Assembly (NCBI RefSeq): GCF_000312105.1 | Contig: NZ_HE978637.1 | Span: 950,534 to 1,014,533 of the forward strand | Direction: 5' to 3' | Source: Aeromicrobium massiliense JC14 | GTDB lineage: Bacteria > Actinomycetota > Actinomycetes > Propionibacteriales > Nocardioidaceae | Length of the DNA stretch: 64,000 nucleotides | The notes under the pieces: model-generated | What the model was told of the DNA's origin: nothing | The model's database searches: none | What the model saw: the letters and a program-made list of their open reading frames with translations, nothing else | Shown here: piece after piece, positions 54,559-61,735 of the stretch | Layout: each line of letters starts with the position of its first letter | Numbering within the stretch: the first letter of the stretch is position 1 | Program-made: the position numbers and the translations under genes

Positions 54559-55326
54559 TCAGCCCTCCAGGGCCGCGACGACCTCGGCCACGCTGCGCGC
54601 GCCACCGGCGACCGACCAGGTGCGTCCACCGACCTCGACCTGGCGGGTCGTGCCGCCGGCCCCGGCGACGATCGCCGCGCCGGGCAGCCAGTCCCAGGCC
54701 GGGGTGGTGTGCTGGAACCAGCAGCCCAGCCGGCCGGTGGCGACGCCCACGAGGTCCATCGACCCTGACCCGAGCATGCGGATGGTGGCTGGACGCGACA
54801 CGGCGCGCGTCCACGGGTCGTGCACGGACGGCTCGGCGAAGAACCCCGGGTGCAGGTACGTGCCGGCACTGACGAGCCCGAGCGGGTCGTCGTGCACGGG
54901 CCCGACCGGCTCGCCGTCGCGGGTGGTGGGCAGGCCTGGGCCACCCACGACCACGCTGCCGGTCGCGTGGTGCGCCACCGCGCCCAGCACCAGCTCGTCG
55001 CCGGCGACGAGCGCGAGCGCCGAGCACCAGTAGTCCGAGCCGGAGGCGAAGTTGTAGGTGCCGTCGACGGGGTCGATCACCCAGCGCCGGCCCGAGCGCG
55101 ACTCGACCGAGGCGCCCTCCTCGCCCAGCACGCCGTCGTCGGGCCGCTCGCGCAGCAGCGTGCCGAGCACGAGCTCCTCGGCGGCGTGGTCGGCGTCGGT
55201 CACGACGTCCGAGACGGACGTCTTGCGGGACACGGTGAGGGCGTCGCCAGCCCGCATGCGCGCCGCGAGGGCGGCGGCCTGCGTGACCAGCTCCGCGGCG
55301 AGGCGGGCGTCGTCGTCGGTCGGCAC
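54559..55326 (-). CDS. Inositol monophosphatase family protein
   Basis: 255-residue sugar-phosphate phosphatase. Metal-binding motifs are VTDADHAAEE near residue 40, LGEEGA near 68, DPVDGTYNFA near 85 and the second motif WDWLPGAAIVAGAGG near 220. Could act on inositol-1-phosphate (mycothiol or phosphatidylinositol supply), histidinol phosphate or fructose-1,6-bisphosphate. GTG 55326 is 7 bases from a TAGCGT -10 box. It is divergent from the PASTA kinase. Confidence 0.9.
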   Translation of the reverse strand: MPTDDDARLAAELVTQAAALAARMRAGDALTVSRKTSVSDVVTDADHAAEELVLGTLLRERPDDGVLGEEGASVESRSGRRWVIDPVDGTYNFASGSDYWCSALALVAGDELVLGAVAHHATGSVVVGGPGLPTTRDGEPVGPVHDDPLGLVSAGTYLHPGFFAEPSVHDPWTRAVSRPATIRMLGSGSMDLVGVATGRLGCWFQHTTPAWDWLPGAAIVAGAGGTTRQVEVGGRTWSVAGGARSVAEVVAALEG

Positions 55327-55333
55327 GGGGCCG

Positions 55334-55385
55334 ACGCTAGCCCACCGCGGTCGAACGCGCGGAACCGTCATCGCGGCCCTACTGT
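55334..55385. promoter_or_regulatory. Divergent -10 boxes for the IMPase and PASTA kinase genes
   Basis: TAGCGT (minus, 55339-55334) and TACTGT (plus, 55380-55385) each lie 7 bases before a GTG start (55326 and 55393). Both mRNAs are likely leaderless, and the -35 boxes lie in the shared 40 bases between. Confidence 0.5.
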
Positions 55386-55392
55386 CGACCGG

Positions 55393-56904
55393 GTGGGCAG
55401 GGTCATCAACGGTAGGTACGAGCTCGGCGAACGCCTCGGGGCGGGCGGCATGGGCTCGGTGCTGCGCGCCCACGACCGCAAGCTCGACCGGGCCGTCGCG
55501 GTCAAGCTCGTGCACGTCGAGCAGGCCCAGGACGAGGTGGGCCGCGCCCGGCTGAAGGCCGAGGCCCGCCTGGCCGGCGGGGTGCACCACCCCGGCGTCG
55601 CCGAGATCTTCGACTACGACGAGGACGACGAGACCGGGGCCCCGTTCCTGGTGATGCGCCTGGTCGAGGGCGAGACGCTGTCGCAGGTGCTGCGCCAGGA
55701 GCGCACCCTCACGCCCGCCCGCACGATGAGCATGGTCGCCGACGTGGCCGAGGCGCTGGCCGCCGCGCACGCGCTGGGCGTCGTTCACCGCGACGTGAAG
55801 CCCTCGAACATCCTGCTGACCGAGCAGCGCGCCGTGCTGGTCGACTTCGGCATCGCGCGCTCGCCCGAGAGCGAGCCGCTCACGTCGACCGGCACCCTGC
55901 TGGGCACGGTCGACTACCTGAGCCCCGAGCAGGCGCTGGGCCGCAGCGCCGCTCCCCCGTCGGACGTCTACGCGCTCGGCGTCGTCGCCCACCACTGCCT
56001 CACCGGCGCACCGCCGTTCCGCCGCGAGACCGCCGTCGCCACGGCCATCGCGCACGCCAAGGACCAGTTGCCGCCGCTGGGCCACGACGTGCCGGACCCG
56101 GTCCGCGCGCTGGTCGCCAGCATGACGGCCAAGCAGCCGGACGACCGGCCCACCGCCGAGCAAGCCGCCCGCACGGCCGCGGCGCTGGCCGAGGGGCACA
56201 GCCACGACGCTGCTCCCGCCCCGCGCGACGTCGGCGCACCCGCGCTGGAGGACCTGCCGACCGCGGTGACCCGGGTGCGTCCCCGACGCCGGGCGATGGC
56301 CGTGGGCGCCGGCGCCGCGCTCGTCGTGGCGCTGCTGGCCGGACGCGAGCTCCTGTCGGCCGAGCGCGAGGTGCCCGACGTCGTTGGCATGTCCGTGGCG
56401 GCCGCCACCTCCGTGCTCCGCGAGGACGGCTTCGAGGTCGAGCGTCGCGACGTCGACGACCCCAGAGCCCCCATGGGCCAGGTCGTCGACCAGACCCCCG
56501 ACGCGTCCGACAAGGGCGACGACGACACGGTCGAGCTGTCGGTCGCGTCCGGCATGGTCGTGCTCGACGGACGGTCCCTGGTCGGGTCCAGCTACGGGCG
56601 GGCCGCCCGCCGCCTGGAGTCGCTCGGGCTGGTCCCCGTCCGGCACGAGCACGAGAACCGCGCCCGGGCCGGCGAGGTGCTCAGCGTCGAGCGGGACGGG
56701 CGGGTCGCGCTCGGCAGCACCGTCCCGGTCGTCGTGGCCGTCACCCCCGCCGCGGCCGATCGTCCGGCGACGGTGAGCGCACCGACGAAGGCCCGCACGC
56801 CCGCGCCGGCCCCACGCCCGGTGACGACGAAGGGCAAGGGTGCGCTCAAGGGCAAGGGCCACCCGAAGGGCAAGGACAAGGGAAAGGGCAACGGCCGCGG
56901 TTGA
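55393..56904 (+). CDS. Serine/threonine protein kinase with PASTA domains
   Basis: 503-residue Hanks-type kinase. The domain (about 10-270) has GERLGAGGMGSVLRA, VAVKLV, HRDVKPSNILL (active-site loop), DFGIARSPE and GTLLGTVDYLSPEQALG. A transmembrane helix (AMAVGAGAALVVALLAG, near residue 300) precedes two PASTA repeats (about 325-390 and 395-460), expected to sense peptidoglycan fragments. The C-terminal tail has an unusual Lys/Gly repeat (KGKGALKGKGHPKGKDKGKG). A GTG start 7 bases after TACTGT. Confidence 0.92.
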   Translation: MGRVINGRYELGERLGAGGMGSVLRAHDRKLDRAVAVKLVHVEQAQDEVGRARLKAEARLAGGVHHPGVAEIFDYDEDDETGAPFLVMRLVEGETLSQVLRQERTLTPARTMSMVADVAEALAAAHALGVVHRDVKPSNILLTEQRAVLVDFGIARSPESEPLTSTGTLLGTVDYLSPEQALGRSAAPPSDVYALGVVAHHCLTGAPPFRRETAVATAIAHAKDQLPPLGHDVPDPVRALVASMTAKQPDDRPTAEQAARTAAALAEGHSHDAAPAPRDVGAPALEDLPTAVTRVRPRRRAMAVGAGAALVVALLAGRELLSAEREVPDVVGMSVAAATSVLREDGFEVERRDVDDPRAPMGQVVDQTPDASDKGDDDTVELSVASGMVVLDGRSLVGSSYGRAARRLESLGLVPVRHEHENRARAGEVLSVERDGRVALGSTVPVVVAVTPAAADRPATVSAPTKARTPAPAPRPVTTKGKGALKGKGHPKGKDKGKGNGRG

Positions 56905-56953
56905 GCCGCGACCGTCGCTCGACGAGCCGGAGCCCGCAGGCCCCGTCCGACCT

Positions 56954-57136
56954 CTACCCGTGGGCGCCGTGCCGTCCGCGCACCCGCACCACGGTCCGGC
57001 CGGGGTGCGCCTCCTGCCACCGGGTCGCGGCGCAGGCGAGCAGGAACAACGAGCCGGGGACGCCCCACGGTCCGGCCGCCAGGACGACGACGGCGAGCAC
57101 CGTGCACGCGACCGCGCTGATCATCGCGCTGCTCAT
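56954..57136 (-). CDS. Small membrane protein coupled to manganese catalase
   Basis: 60-residue protein beginning MSSAMISAVACTVLAVVVLA and continuing GVPGSLFLLACAATRWQEAH. Two closely spaced hydrophobic helices are predicted, with a basic RVRGRHGAHG tail. The ATG overlaps the catalase stop as ATGA, so it is translationally coupled and probably real despite its size. No known family recognised. Confidence 0.55.
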   Translation of the reverse strand: MSSAMISAVACTVLAVVVLAAGPWGVPGSLFLLACAATRWQEAHPGRTVVRVRGRHGAHG

Positions 57137-57996
57137 GACAGCGCGTCCTTCGCCTTGTCGATGAGGCCCTTCGTCTCCTGCAGCGGGTTGGTGCCGTAGA
57201 GCCGCGGGTCGCCGGGTGCCAGCTCGGGCCACTCGCCCGTGGCCTGGATGAGCGCGGTGCGGAAGTCGCCGCGCCCGTCGGGCGCCGGGCCGGACGCCCA
57301 CGAGCCCTCGGTCGCCGCCTCCCCGTCCGAGGCCTGGATGAAGGTGTGGCTGAACTCGTCGAACTCCTCCTCGAGCGGGAACGCCTCGGGCGTCGGCATG
57401 CCGTCCAGGCCGTCGGCCTTGAGCTCCTCGATGGCCGAGAGCCACTGCATCTGGTGCATGTGGTCGCGGGTGACCAGGAAGCGGATCAGCTCCTTGACGC
57501 CCCGGTCGTCGGTCATGTGGAACAGCCGCGCGACCTGCAGGCGTCCCTGCATCTCGGCGGTGACGTTGAGCGTGAAGTCGGCCATGAGGTTGCCGCTCGC
57601 GGTCACGAACGCACCGCTCCACGGCACGCCGTTGCTGTCGTGCGGGTACGCGCTGCCGCCGTTGACGATCGTGTGCTGCGGGTTCTGCGCCCCGAACTCG
57701 CTGGCCTGGGTCGAGCCGGTCGTGTCATCGGCGGACATCGGGGCGGGCTTGTCGAGCAGCTGGTCGATCATCTGCACGAGCATCTCGACGTGGCTGAGCT
57801 CCTCGGTGCCGATCGCCATGAGCATGTCCTTGTACTTGCCGGGCAGGCGCGTGTTCCAGCCCTGGTAGAGGTACTGCAGGGCGACGGTCATCTCGCCCCA
57901 CTTGCCGCCCAGGACCTCCTGGAGCTTCATGGCGAACGCGGGGTCCGGGGCGTCCGGCTTGGACGTGAACTGCAGGGCCTTCTGGTGCGTGAACAT
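57133..57996 (-). CDS. Manganese catalase
   Basis: 287-residue non-haem catalase (ferritin-like, di-manganese) that breaks down hydrogen peroxide. Family segments are VLGGKWGEMTVALQYLYQGWN in parts (Glu ligand), GTEELSHVEMLVQMI (Glu-x2-His), TAEMQGRLQVARLFHMTDD and FLVTRDHMHQMQW (His ligand). It lacks a signal peptide. ATG 57996 has AGGAGGCATCG upstream. The coupled membrane protein follows it. Upstream lies a SigF-like promoter and the divergent sigma factor. Confidence 0.93.
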   Translation of the reverse strand: MFTHQKALQFTSKPDAPDPAFAMKLQEVLGGKWGEMTVALQYLYQGWNTRLPGKYKDMLMAIGTEELSHVEMLVQMIDQLLDKPAPMSADDTTGSTQASEFGAQNPQHTIVNGGSAYPHDSNGVPWSGAFVTASGNLMADFTLNVTAEMQGRLQVARLFHMTDDRGVKELIRFLVTRDHMHQMQWLSAIEELKADGLDGMPTPEAFPLEEEFDEFSHTFIQASDGEAATEGSWASGPAPDGRGDFRTALIQATGEWPELAPGDPRLYGTNPLQETKGLIDKAKDALS

Positions 57997-58128
57997 CGAT
58001 GCCTCCTGGCGCGGTAGCCGGTGTCGGATGCCGGGCGGGTGCCCCCGTCCCGGCCGCCTGTCACACCCGGATGCCGCGGTCGTCCGGCACGTGCACGACG
58101 CCCGCCGCACCACCGTGAAAGCCCTCAG

Positions 58129-58153
58129 TACCCGGACGCCGGACTCCCGTAAC
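58129..58153 (-). promoter_or_regulatory. SigF/SigB-type promoter for manganese catalase
   Basis: On the minus strand, GTTA (58153-58150), 16 bases, GGGTA (58133-58129), near the general-stress consensus GTTT-N15/17-GGGTA. It lies about 130 bases before the catalase ATG. The rest of the 261-base gap (57997-58257) holds a palindrome CCGGACCGGTCCGG at 58198-58211 and no gene. Confidence 0.55.
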
Positions 58154-58257
58154 GCCTTCGCGCGACCCGTCCCACGATCAGGAATCCGGCGTGCGGCCCG
58201 GACCGGTCCGGCTTCCGATGAGAAAGGACATGTCTCGACCCCGGGGGGAGAACGTCG

Positions 58258-59010
58258 ATGTCCCATCGACAGACGGCGGCAGACCGCACCAGCCAGCACG
58301 ACGTCCACCAGATGCTCGGCACCGCGCGCGCCGGCACGGCCGAGCGGCTGGCCGCCGAGAACGAGGTGGTGCGCCGACATCTGCGTCTCGCTGCGGCGCT
58401 CGCCCGTCGCTACCACGGCCGGGGCGTCGACGACGAGGACCTCGTCCAGGTCGCGTCTCTCGCGCTCGTCGCCGCGGCCCGCCGCTACGACGAGACGCGC
58501 GGCGACTTCGCGTCGTTCGCCACCGCCACCGTGCTGGGCGAGCTGAAGAAGCACTTCCGCGACCTGGGCTGGACGGTGCGCCCGCCGCGACGCATCCAGA
58601 CGCTGCAGGCCACGATCGCGGCGGTGGACGCGCGGGCGTGGGACGAGACCGGCACCGGCCGGGCCGCCGAGCTGGCCGCCCGCCTGGGGCAGCCGGTGGC
58701 CGACGTGCTGGAGGCGTTGCAGGCACGCGGCTGCTTCCACGCGGACTCGCTGGACGCGACCGAGGGCGAGCCGTCGCTGGGCGGCGTGGACGACCGGTTC
58801 GAGCAGGTCGACGAGTGGGTGTCGGTCACGCGGCTGTGCCGCTCGCTGACCGACGCCGACCGGGCCCTGCTGCGCATGCGGTTCTTCGAGGACCTGAGCC
58901 AGCGCGAGATCGCCCGCCGGCTGGACCGCAACCCCATGTGGGTGTCCCGTCACCTGGCCGCGCTGCTCGGCCGGCTGCGCACCGAGGCCGTCGTCGGGGA
59001 GGCCGCGTGA
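58258..59010 (+). CDS. RNA polymerase sigma factor, SigF/SigB type
   Basis: 250-residue sigma-70 group 3 factor. Region 2 (VDDEDLVQVASLALVAAARRY and FASFATATVLGELKKHFRD), region 3 (VRPPRRIQTLQ...LGQPVADVLEAL) and region 4 (DLSQREIARRLDRNPMWVSRHLAALL in parts) are visible. It most resembles SigB/SigF/SigG general-stress sigmas. No anti-sigma factor is adjacent. ATG 58258 follows GGGGGGAG. Its stop overlaps the MBL gene as GTGA, so that gene is cotranscribed. Candidate targets with matching promoters flank it. Confidence 0.92.
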   Translation: MSHRQTAADRTSQHDVHQMLGTARAGTAERLAAENEVVRRHLRLAAALARRYHGRGVDDEDLVQVASLALVAAARRYDETRGDFASFATATVLGELKKHFRDLGWTVRPPRRIQTLQATIAAVDARAWDETGTGRAAELAARLGQPVADVLEALQARGCFHADSLDATEGEPSLGGVDDRFEQVDEWVSVTRLCRSLTDADRALLRMRFFEDLSQREIARRLDRNPMWVSRHLAALLGRLRTEAVVGEAA

Positions 59011-59747
59011 CGGCCCAGGAGGTGCTGCCGGGCGTCCACCGCATCGCCCACGCGGCCACGTGCTGCTACCTGGTGGCCCGCGGCGACACCCTCGTGCTCG
59101 TGGACGCCTGCCTGCCCCGCACCCGGCCACGGATCGAGGCCGCCCTGCGCAGCCTCGGCGCGTCGTGGCGTGACGTGGACGCCGTGGTGCTCACCCACGG
59201 CCACTTCGACCACCTGGGCGACCTGGGCGACGTCCAGCGCGAGCACGACGTCCCCGTGCTCGCCGCCCTGGGCGACCACCGGATCACCGCGCACCCCTAC
59301 CGCTACCGGCCGGGAGTGAACCGGCTGCGGTTCATCGCCACCCACCCGGGGGGCTGGCCGTACCAGGCGCAGATGATCGCCAACGGCGCGCTCAAGGTGC
59401 CCGGCGTTCCGCACGTCGAGGCGCTTCCGGAAGGCCCGCTGGCGGTCATGCCCGAGCTCAGCGTGCTGCCCACGCCGGGCCACACGGACGGGCACGTCGC
59501 GCTCCACCTGGAGTCCCGCTCCGCGGTGCTCACCGGCGATGCCCTCGTGACCCTCGACCCGTACACCGGACGGCGGGGCCCACGGGTCGTCGCCCGTCCC
59601 GGCACCCGTCGTCCGTCCCAGGCGCGTCAGTCGCTCGCCGTCATCGCCGCGACGGAGGCGGACGTCGTCCTGCCCGGGCACGGCGAGGTCTGGACGCAGG
59701 GCGCCCGCCGCGCCGCCGAGCTCGCCCAGGCCGAGCCCATCGGCTGA
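59007..59747 (+). CDS. MBL-fold metallo-hydrolase
   Basis: 246-residue metallo-beta-lactamase-fold protein with THGHFDHLGDLG as the metal-binding motif, then PTPGHTDGHVALHL and VVLPGHGEVW with late His. The glyoxalase II-like pattern suggests thioester or lactone hydrolysis; the substrate is unknown. It overlaps the sigma factor stop (GTGA), so it is coupled to a stress regulator. A hairpin or SigF-like promoter follows it. Confidence 0.85.
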   Translation: MTAQEVLPGVHRIAHAATCCYLVARGDTLVLVDACLPRTRPRIEAALRSLGASWRDVDAVVLTHGHFDHLGDLGDVQREHDVPVLAALGDHRITAHPYRYRPGVNRLRFIATHPGGWPYQAQMIANGALKVPGVPHVEALPEGPLAVMPELSVLPTPGHTDGHVALHLESRSAVLTGDALVTLDPYTGRRGPRVVARPGTRRPSQARQSLAVIAATEADVVLPGHGEVWTQGARRAAELAQAEPIG

Positions 59748-59756
59748 GCCCGTCCG

Positions 59757-59781
59757 GTTTCCCCCGCTCGGGAGCGGGGTA
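59757..59781 (+). promoter_or_regulatory. SigF/SigB-type promoter of the SPW protein gene
   Basis: GTTT (59757-59760), 16 bases, GGGTA (59777-59781). It lies 38 bases before GTG 59820, whose ribosome-binding site is GGAGGAGA. The spacer contains CCCCGCT-CGGG-AGCGGGG (59762-59779), so the same bases may instead be the terminator of the MBL gene. Confidence 0.5.
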
Positions 59782-59819
59782 CCCGCCGGTCACCTGACAC
59801 CTGGAGGAGAGGAAGCACC

Positions 59820-60206
59820 GTGCGCGTCATCGACAGCCGGACCCACACCATCATCGGCCTGCTGGTCGGCGTCGTCCTGATCGTCGCCCCGTGGCTGCTG
59901 ACGTTCGCCGACGAGAGCGACGCCGCGACCTGGTCGGCGGTGGGCGTGGGCATCTTCATCGTGCTCAACGAGCTGATCACCACGAGCCCGGCCAGCCCGG
60001 TCAAGCTCGTGCCCATGAGCGCCCACCTGATCCTGGACATGGTCACCGGCGTCTTCCTGGCGCTCACGCCGTGGTTCTTCGGCTTCGCCGACGAGGACTG
60101 GTTCGTCTGGGTGCCGCACGTCGTCGTCGGCGTGCTGATCGTCGGCTACGCGGTCATGACGCGGGCCGACGAGCCGGCGATCCGCGGACCGCGCACCCCG
60201 GCCTGA
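59820..60206 (+). CDS. SPW-repeat membrane protein
   Basis: 128-residue integral membrane protein with four helices and two SPW-like halves: GLLVGVVLIVAPWLLTFADE and GVFLALTPWFFGFADED, each ending PW-FADE. The family is common near stress genes in high-GC bacteria; the function is unknown. GTG at 59820 with GGAGGAGAGGAAG upstream. It probably belongs to the sigma-factor regulon. Confidence 0.87.
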   Translation: MRVIDSRTHTIIGLLVGVVLIVAPWLLTFADESDAATWSAVGVGIFIVLNELITTSPASPVKLVPMSAHLILDMVTGVFLALTPWFFGFADEDWFVWVPHVVVGVLIVGYAVMTRADEPAIRGPRTPA

Positions 60207-60231
60207 CCGGGCCGGACCGCCTCACCGCCGT

Positions 60232-60269
60232 CACCGGCGTCCGTCCCGCCAGCGGGGCGGACGCCGGTG
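60232..60269 (+). terminator. Terminator after the SPW gene
   Basis: CACCGGCGTCCG (60232-60243) pairs with CGGACGCCGGTG (60258-60269) around 14 bases. Lies 26 bases after the SPW stop. Confidence 0.75.
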
Positions 60270-60327
60270 GTGTGCCGGGGACCCCGGTGCGCCAGACTGG
60301 AGGTTCCACGACCGAGGAGCACTCTTC

Positions 60328-61323
60328 ATGACCGAGCCGGGAGACACCCGCGTCGCCGTCTACATCGACTTCGACAACATCGTCATCTCGCGCTACGACC
60401 AGGTCCACGGACGTCACCAGTGGTCGCGCGACAAGAACAAGGGCTTCGACTCCGCCGCCCGCGAGGCCGATCCCGTCGTCGCCGACAAGCTGCGCCGCGC
60501 CACCGTGGACGTCGGCGCGATCATCGACTTCGCGTCGTCCTTCGGCACGCTCGTGCTGACCCGGGCCTACGCCGACTGGTCCGCGCCGGTCAACGCCGAC
60601 TACCGCCACCAGCTGGTCAGCCGCGCCGTCGACCTCGTGCAGCTGTTCCCCGCCGCCGCGTACGGCAAGAACGGCGCCGACATCCGCCTGGCCGTCGACG
60701 CCGTCGAGGACATGTTCCGCCTGCCGGACCTCACCCACGTCGTGATCGTGGCCGGCGACTCGGACTACATCGCGCTCGCCCAGCGCTGCAAGCGCCTGGG
60801 CCGCTACGTGGTCGGCGTCGGCGTCGCCGGCTCGACGAGCAAGTCGTTGGCCGCGGCCTGCGACGAGCTGGTCACCTACGACGCGCTGCCCGGCGTCACC
60901 CCGCCCGAGGAGGCGGCCGAGCCCGAGACGCGCGAGCCGCGCAGCCGCAGCAGCAAGGGGGCGAACCCCGCTGTCCAGGACGTCCCCGACGCGTCCGCGG
61001 CCGACGACGCCGACACCGAGGACGCCACCGGCGAGGGCGACACCCAGGAGACGGCGACCCGGCTGCTCGAGCGCGCCCTGCGGCTCGGGCACGAGAAGGA
61101 CGACGCCGAGTGGCTGCACGCCTCGCAGGTCAAGACGCAGATGAAGCGCATGGACCCGTCGTTCAGCGAGAAGGCGCTCGGCTACCGGTCGTTCTCGGAC
61201 TTCATCAAGTCGCGCGAGCAGGTCGCCGACATCGACGAGTCCAGCACGGCCCGCCTGGTGCGGCTCGTCCCGTCGCTGGCCGACACGCGCCGGGTCCTCT
61301 TCGCCGCTCCCCCGACGTCCTGA
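60328..61323 (+). CDS. NYN-domain (PIN-like) RNase with OST-HTH/LOTUS domain
   Basis: 331-residue protein. The N-terminal NYN nuclease domain (about 1-185) has VAVYIDFDNIVIS (metal-binding Asp), YGKNGADIRLAVDAVEDMF and VIVAGDSDYIALAQRCK. An acidic Ala/Asp-rich linker (about 195-240) leads to a LOTUS (OST-HTH) RNA-binding domain (about 245-315; WLHASQVKTQMKRMDPSFSE, ALGYRSFSDFI). Such NYN-LOTUS proteins are predicted RNases; their bacterial role is not settled. GAGGAGC before ATG. Likely co-transcribed with the F420-type oxidoreductase 7 bases downstream. Confidence 0.9.
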   Translation: MTEPGDTRVAVYIDFDNIVISRYDQVHGRHQWSRDKNKGFDSAAREADPVVADKLRRATVDVGAIIDFASSFGTLVLTRAYADWSAPVNADYRHQLVSRAVDLVQLFPAAAYGKNGADIRLAVDAVEDMFRLPDLTHVVIVAGDSDYIALAQRCKRLGRYVVGVGVAGSTSKSLAAACDELVTYDALPGVTPPEEAAEPETREPRSRSSKGANPAVQDVPDASAADDADTEDATGEGDTQETATRLLERALRLGHEKDDAEWLHASQVKTQMKRMDPSFSEKALGYRSFSDFIKSREQVADIDESSTARLVRLVPSLADTRRVLFAAPPTS

Positions 61324-61330
61324 GCCCGTC

Positions 61331-61735
61331 ATGACCAAGGGCATCGAGCGGCTCACCGACGACGCGCATGCGTTCCTGGCCGAGTACCACCTGGCGACGC
61401 TGACCACGCTGCGCCAGGACGGACGTCCGCACGTCGTGCCGGTCGGGTTCACCTATGCCGACGGGATCGTCCGCGTCATCACGAGCGGCACGAGCCAGAA
61501 GGCGCTCAACGTGGCCCGCGCCGGCCACGCCACCGTGTGCCAGGTCGACCGGGCGCGTTGGCTGACGCTCGGCGGGCCGGCGCGCGTGCTCGACGACCCG
61601 GAGTCCGTCGCCGACGCCGAGGCCCGCTACGCCGAGCGCTACCGCCCGCCGCGGGTGAACCCGCAGCGCGTGGTGCTCGAGGTGACCGTCACCGACGTGA
61701 TGGGCCAGGCGGGCCTGCTGCACCCGCGTCGCTGA
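61331..61735 (+). CDS. PPOX-class F420-dependent oxidoreductase
   Basis: 134-residue split-barrel protein: HLATLTTLRQDGRPHVVPVGFTY in parts, then ITSGTSQKALNV and ATVCQVDRARWLTLGGPARVLDD. This pattern fits the F420H2-dependent or FMN-binding small PPOX proteins of actinobacteria. The substrate is unknown. The last 47 bases are antisense to the 3' end of the acyltransferase gene. Confidence 0.85.
   Translation: MTKGIERLTDDAHAFLAEYHLATLTTLRQDGRPHVVPVGFTYADGIVRVITSGTSQKALNVARAGHATVCQVDRARWLTLGGPARVLDDPESVADAEARYAERYRPPRVNPQRVVLEVTVTDVMGQAGLLHPRR

Noticed and set aside
58181-58207. GGAAT before the sigma factor as a SigR-type promoter
   Set aside because: The position 18-19 bases downstream reads CGG/GGT rather than GTT.
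58198-58211. CCGGACCGGTCCGG palindrome as an operator for the sigma gene
   Set aside because: Simple GC palindromes occur by chance in such DNA, and no promoter hexamers fit around it; noted only.
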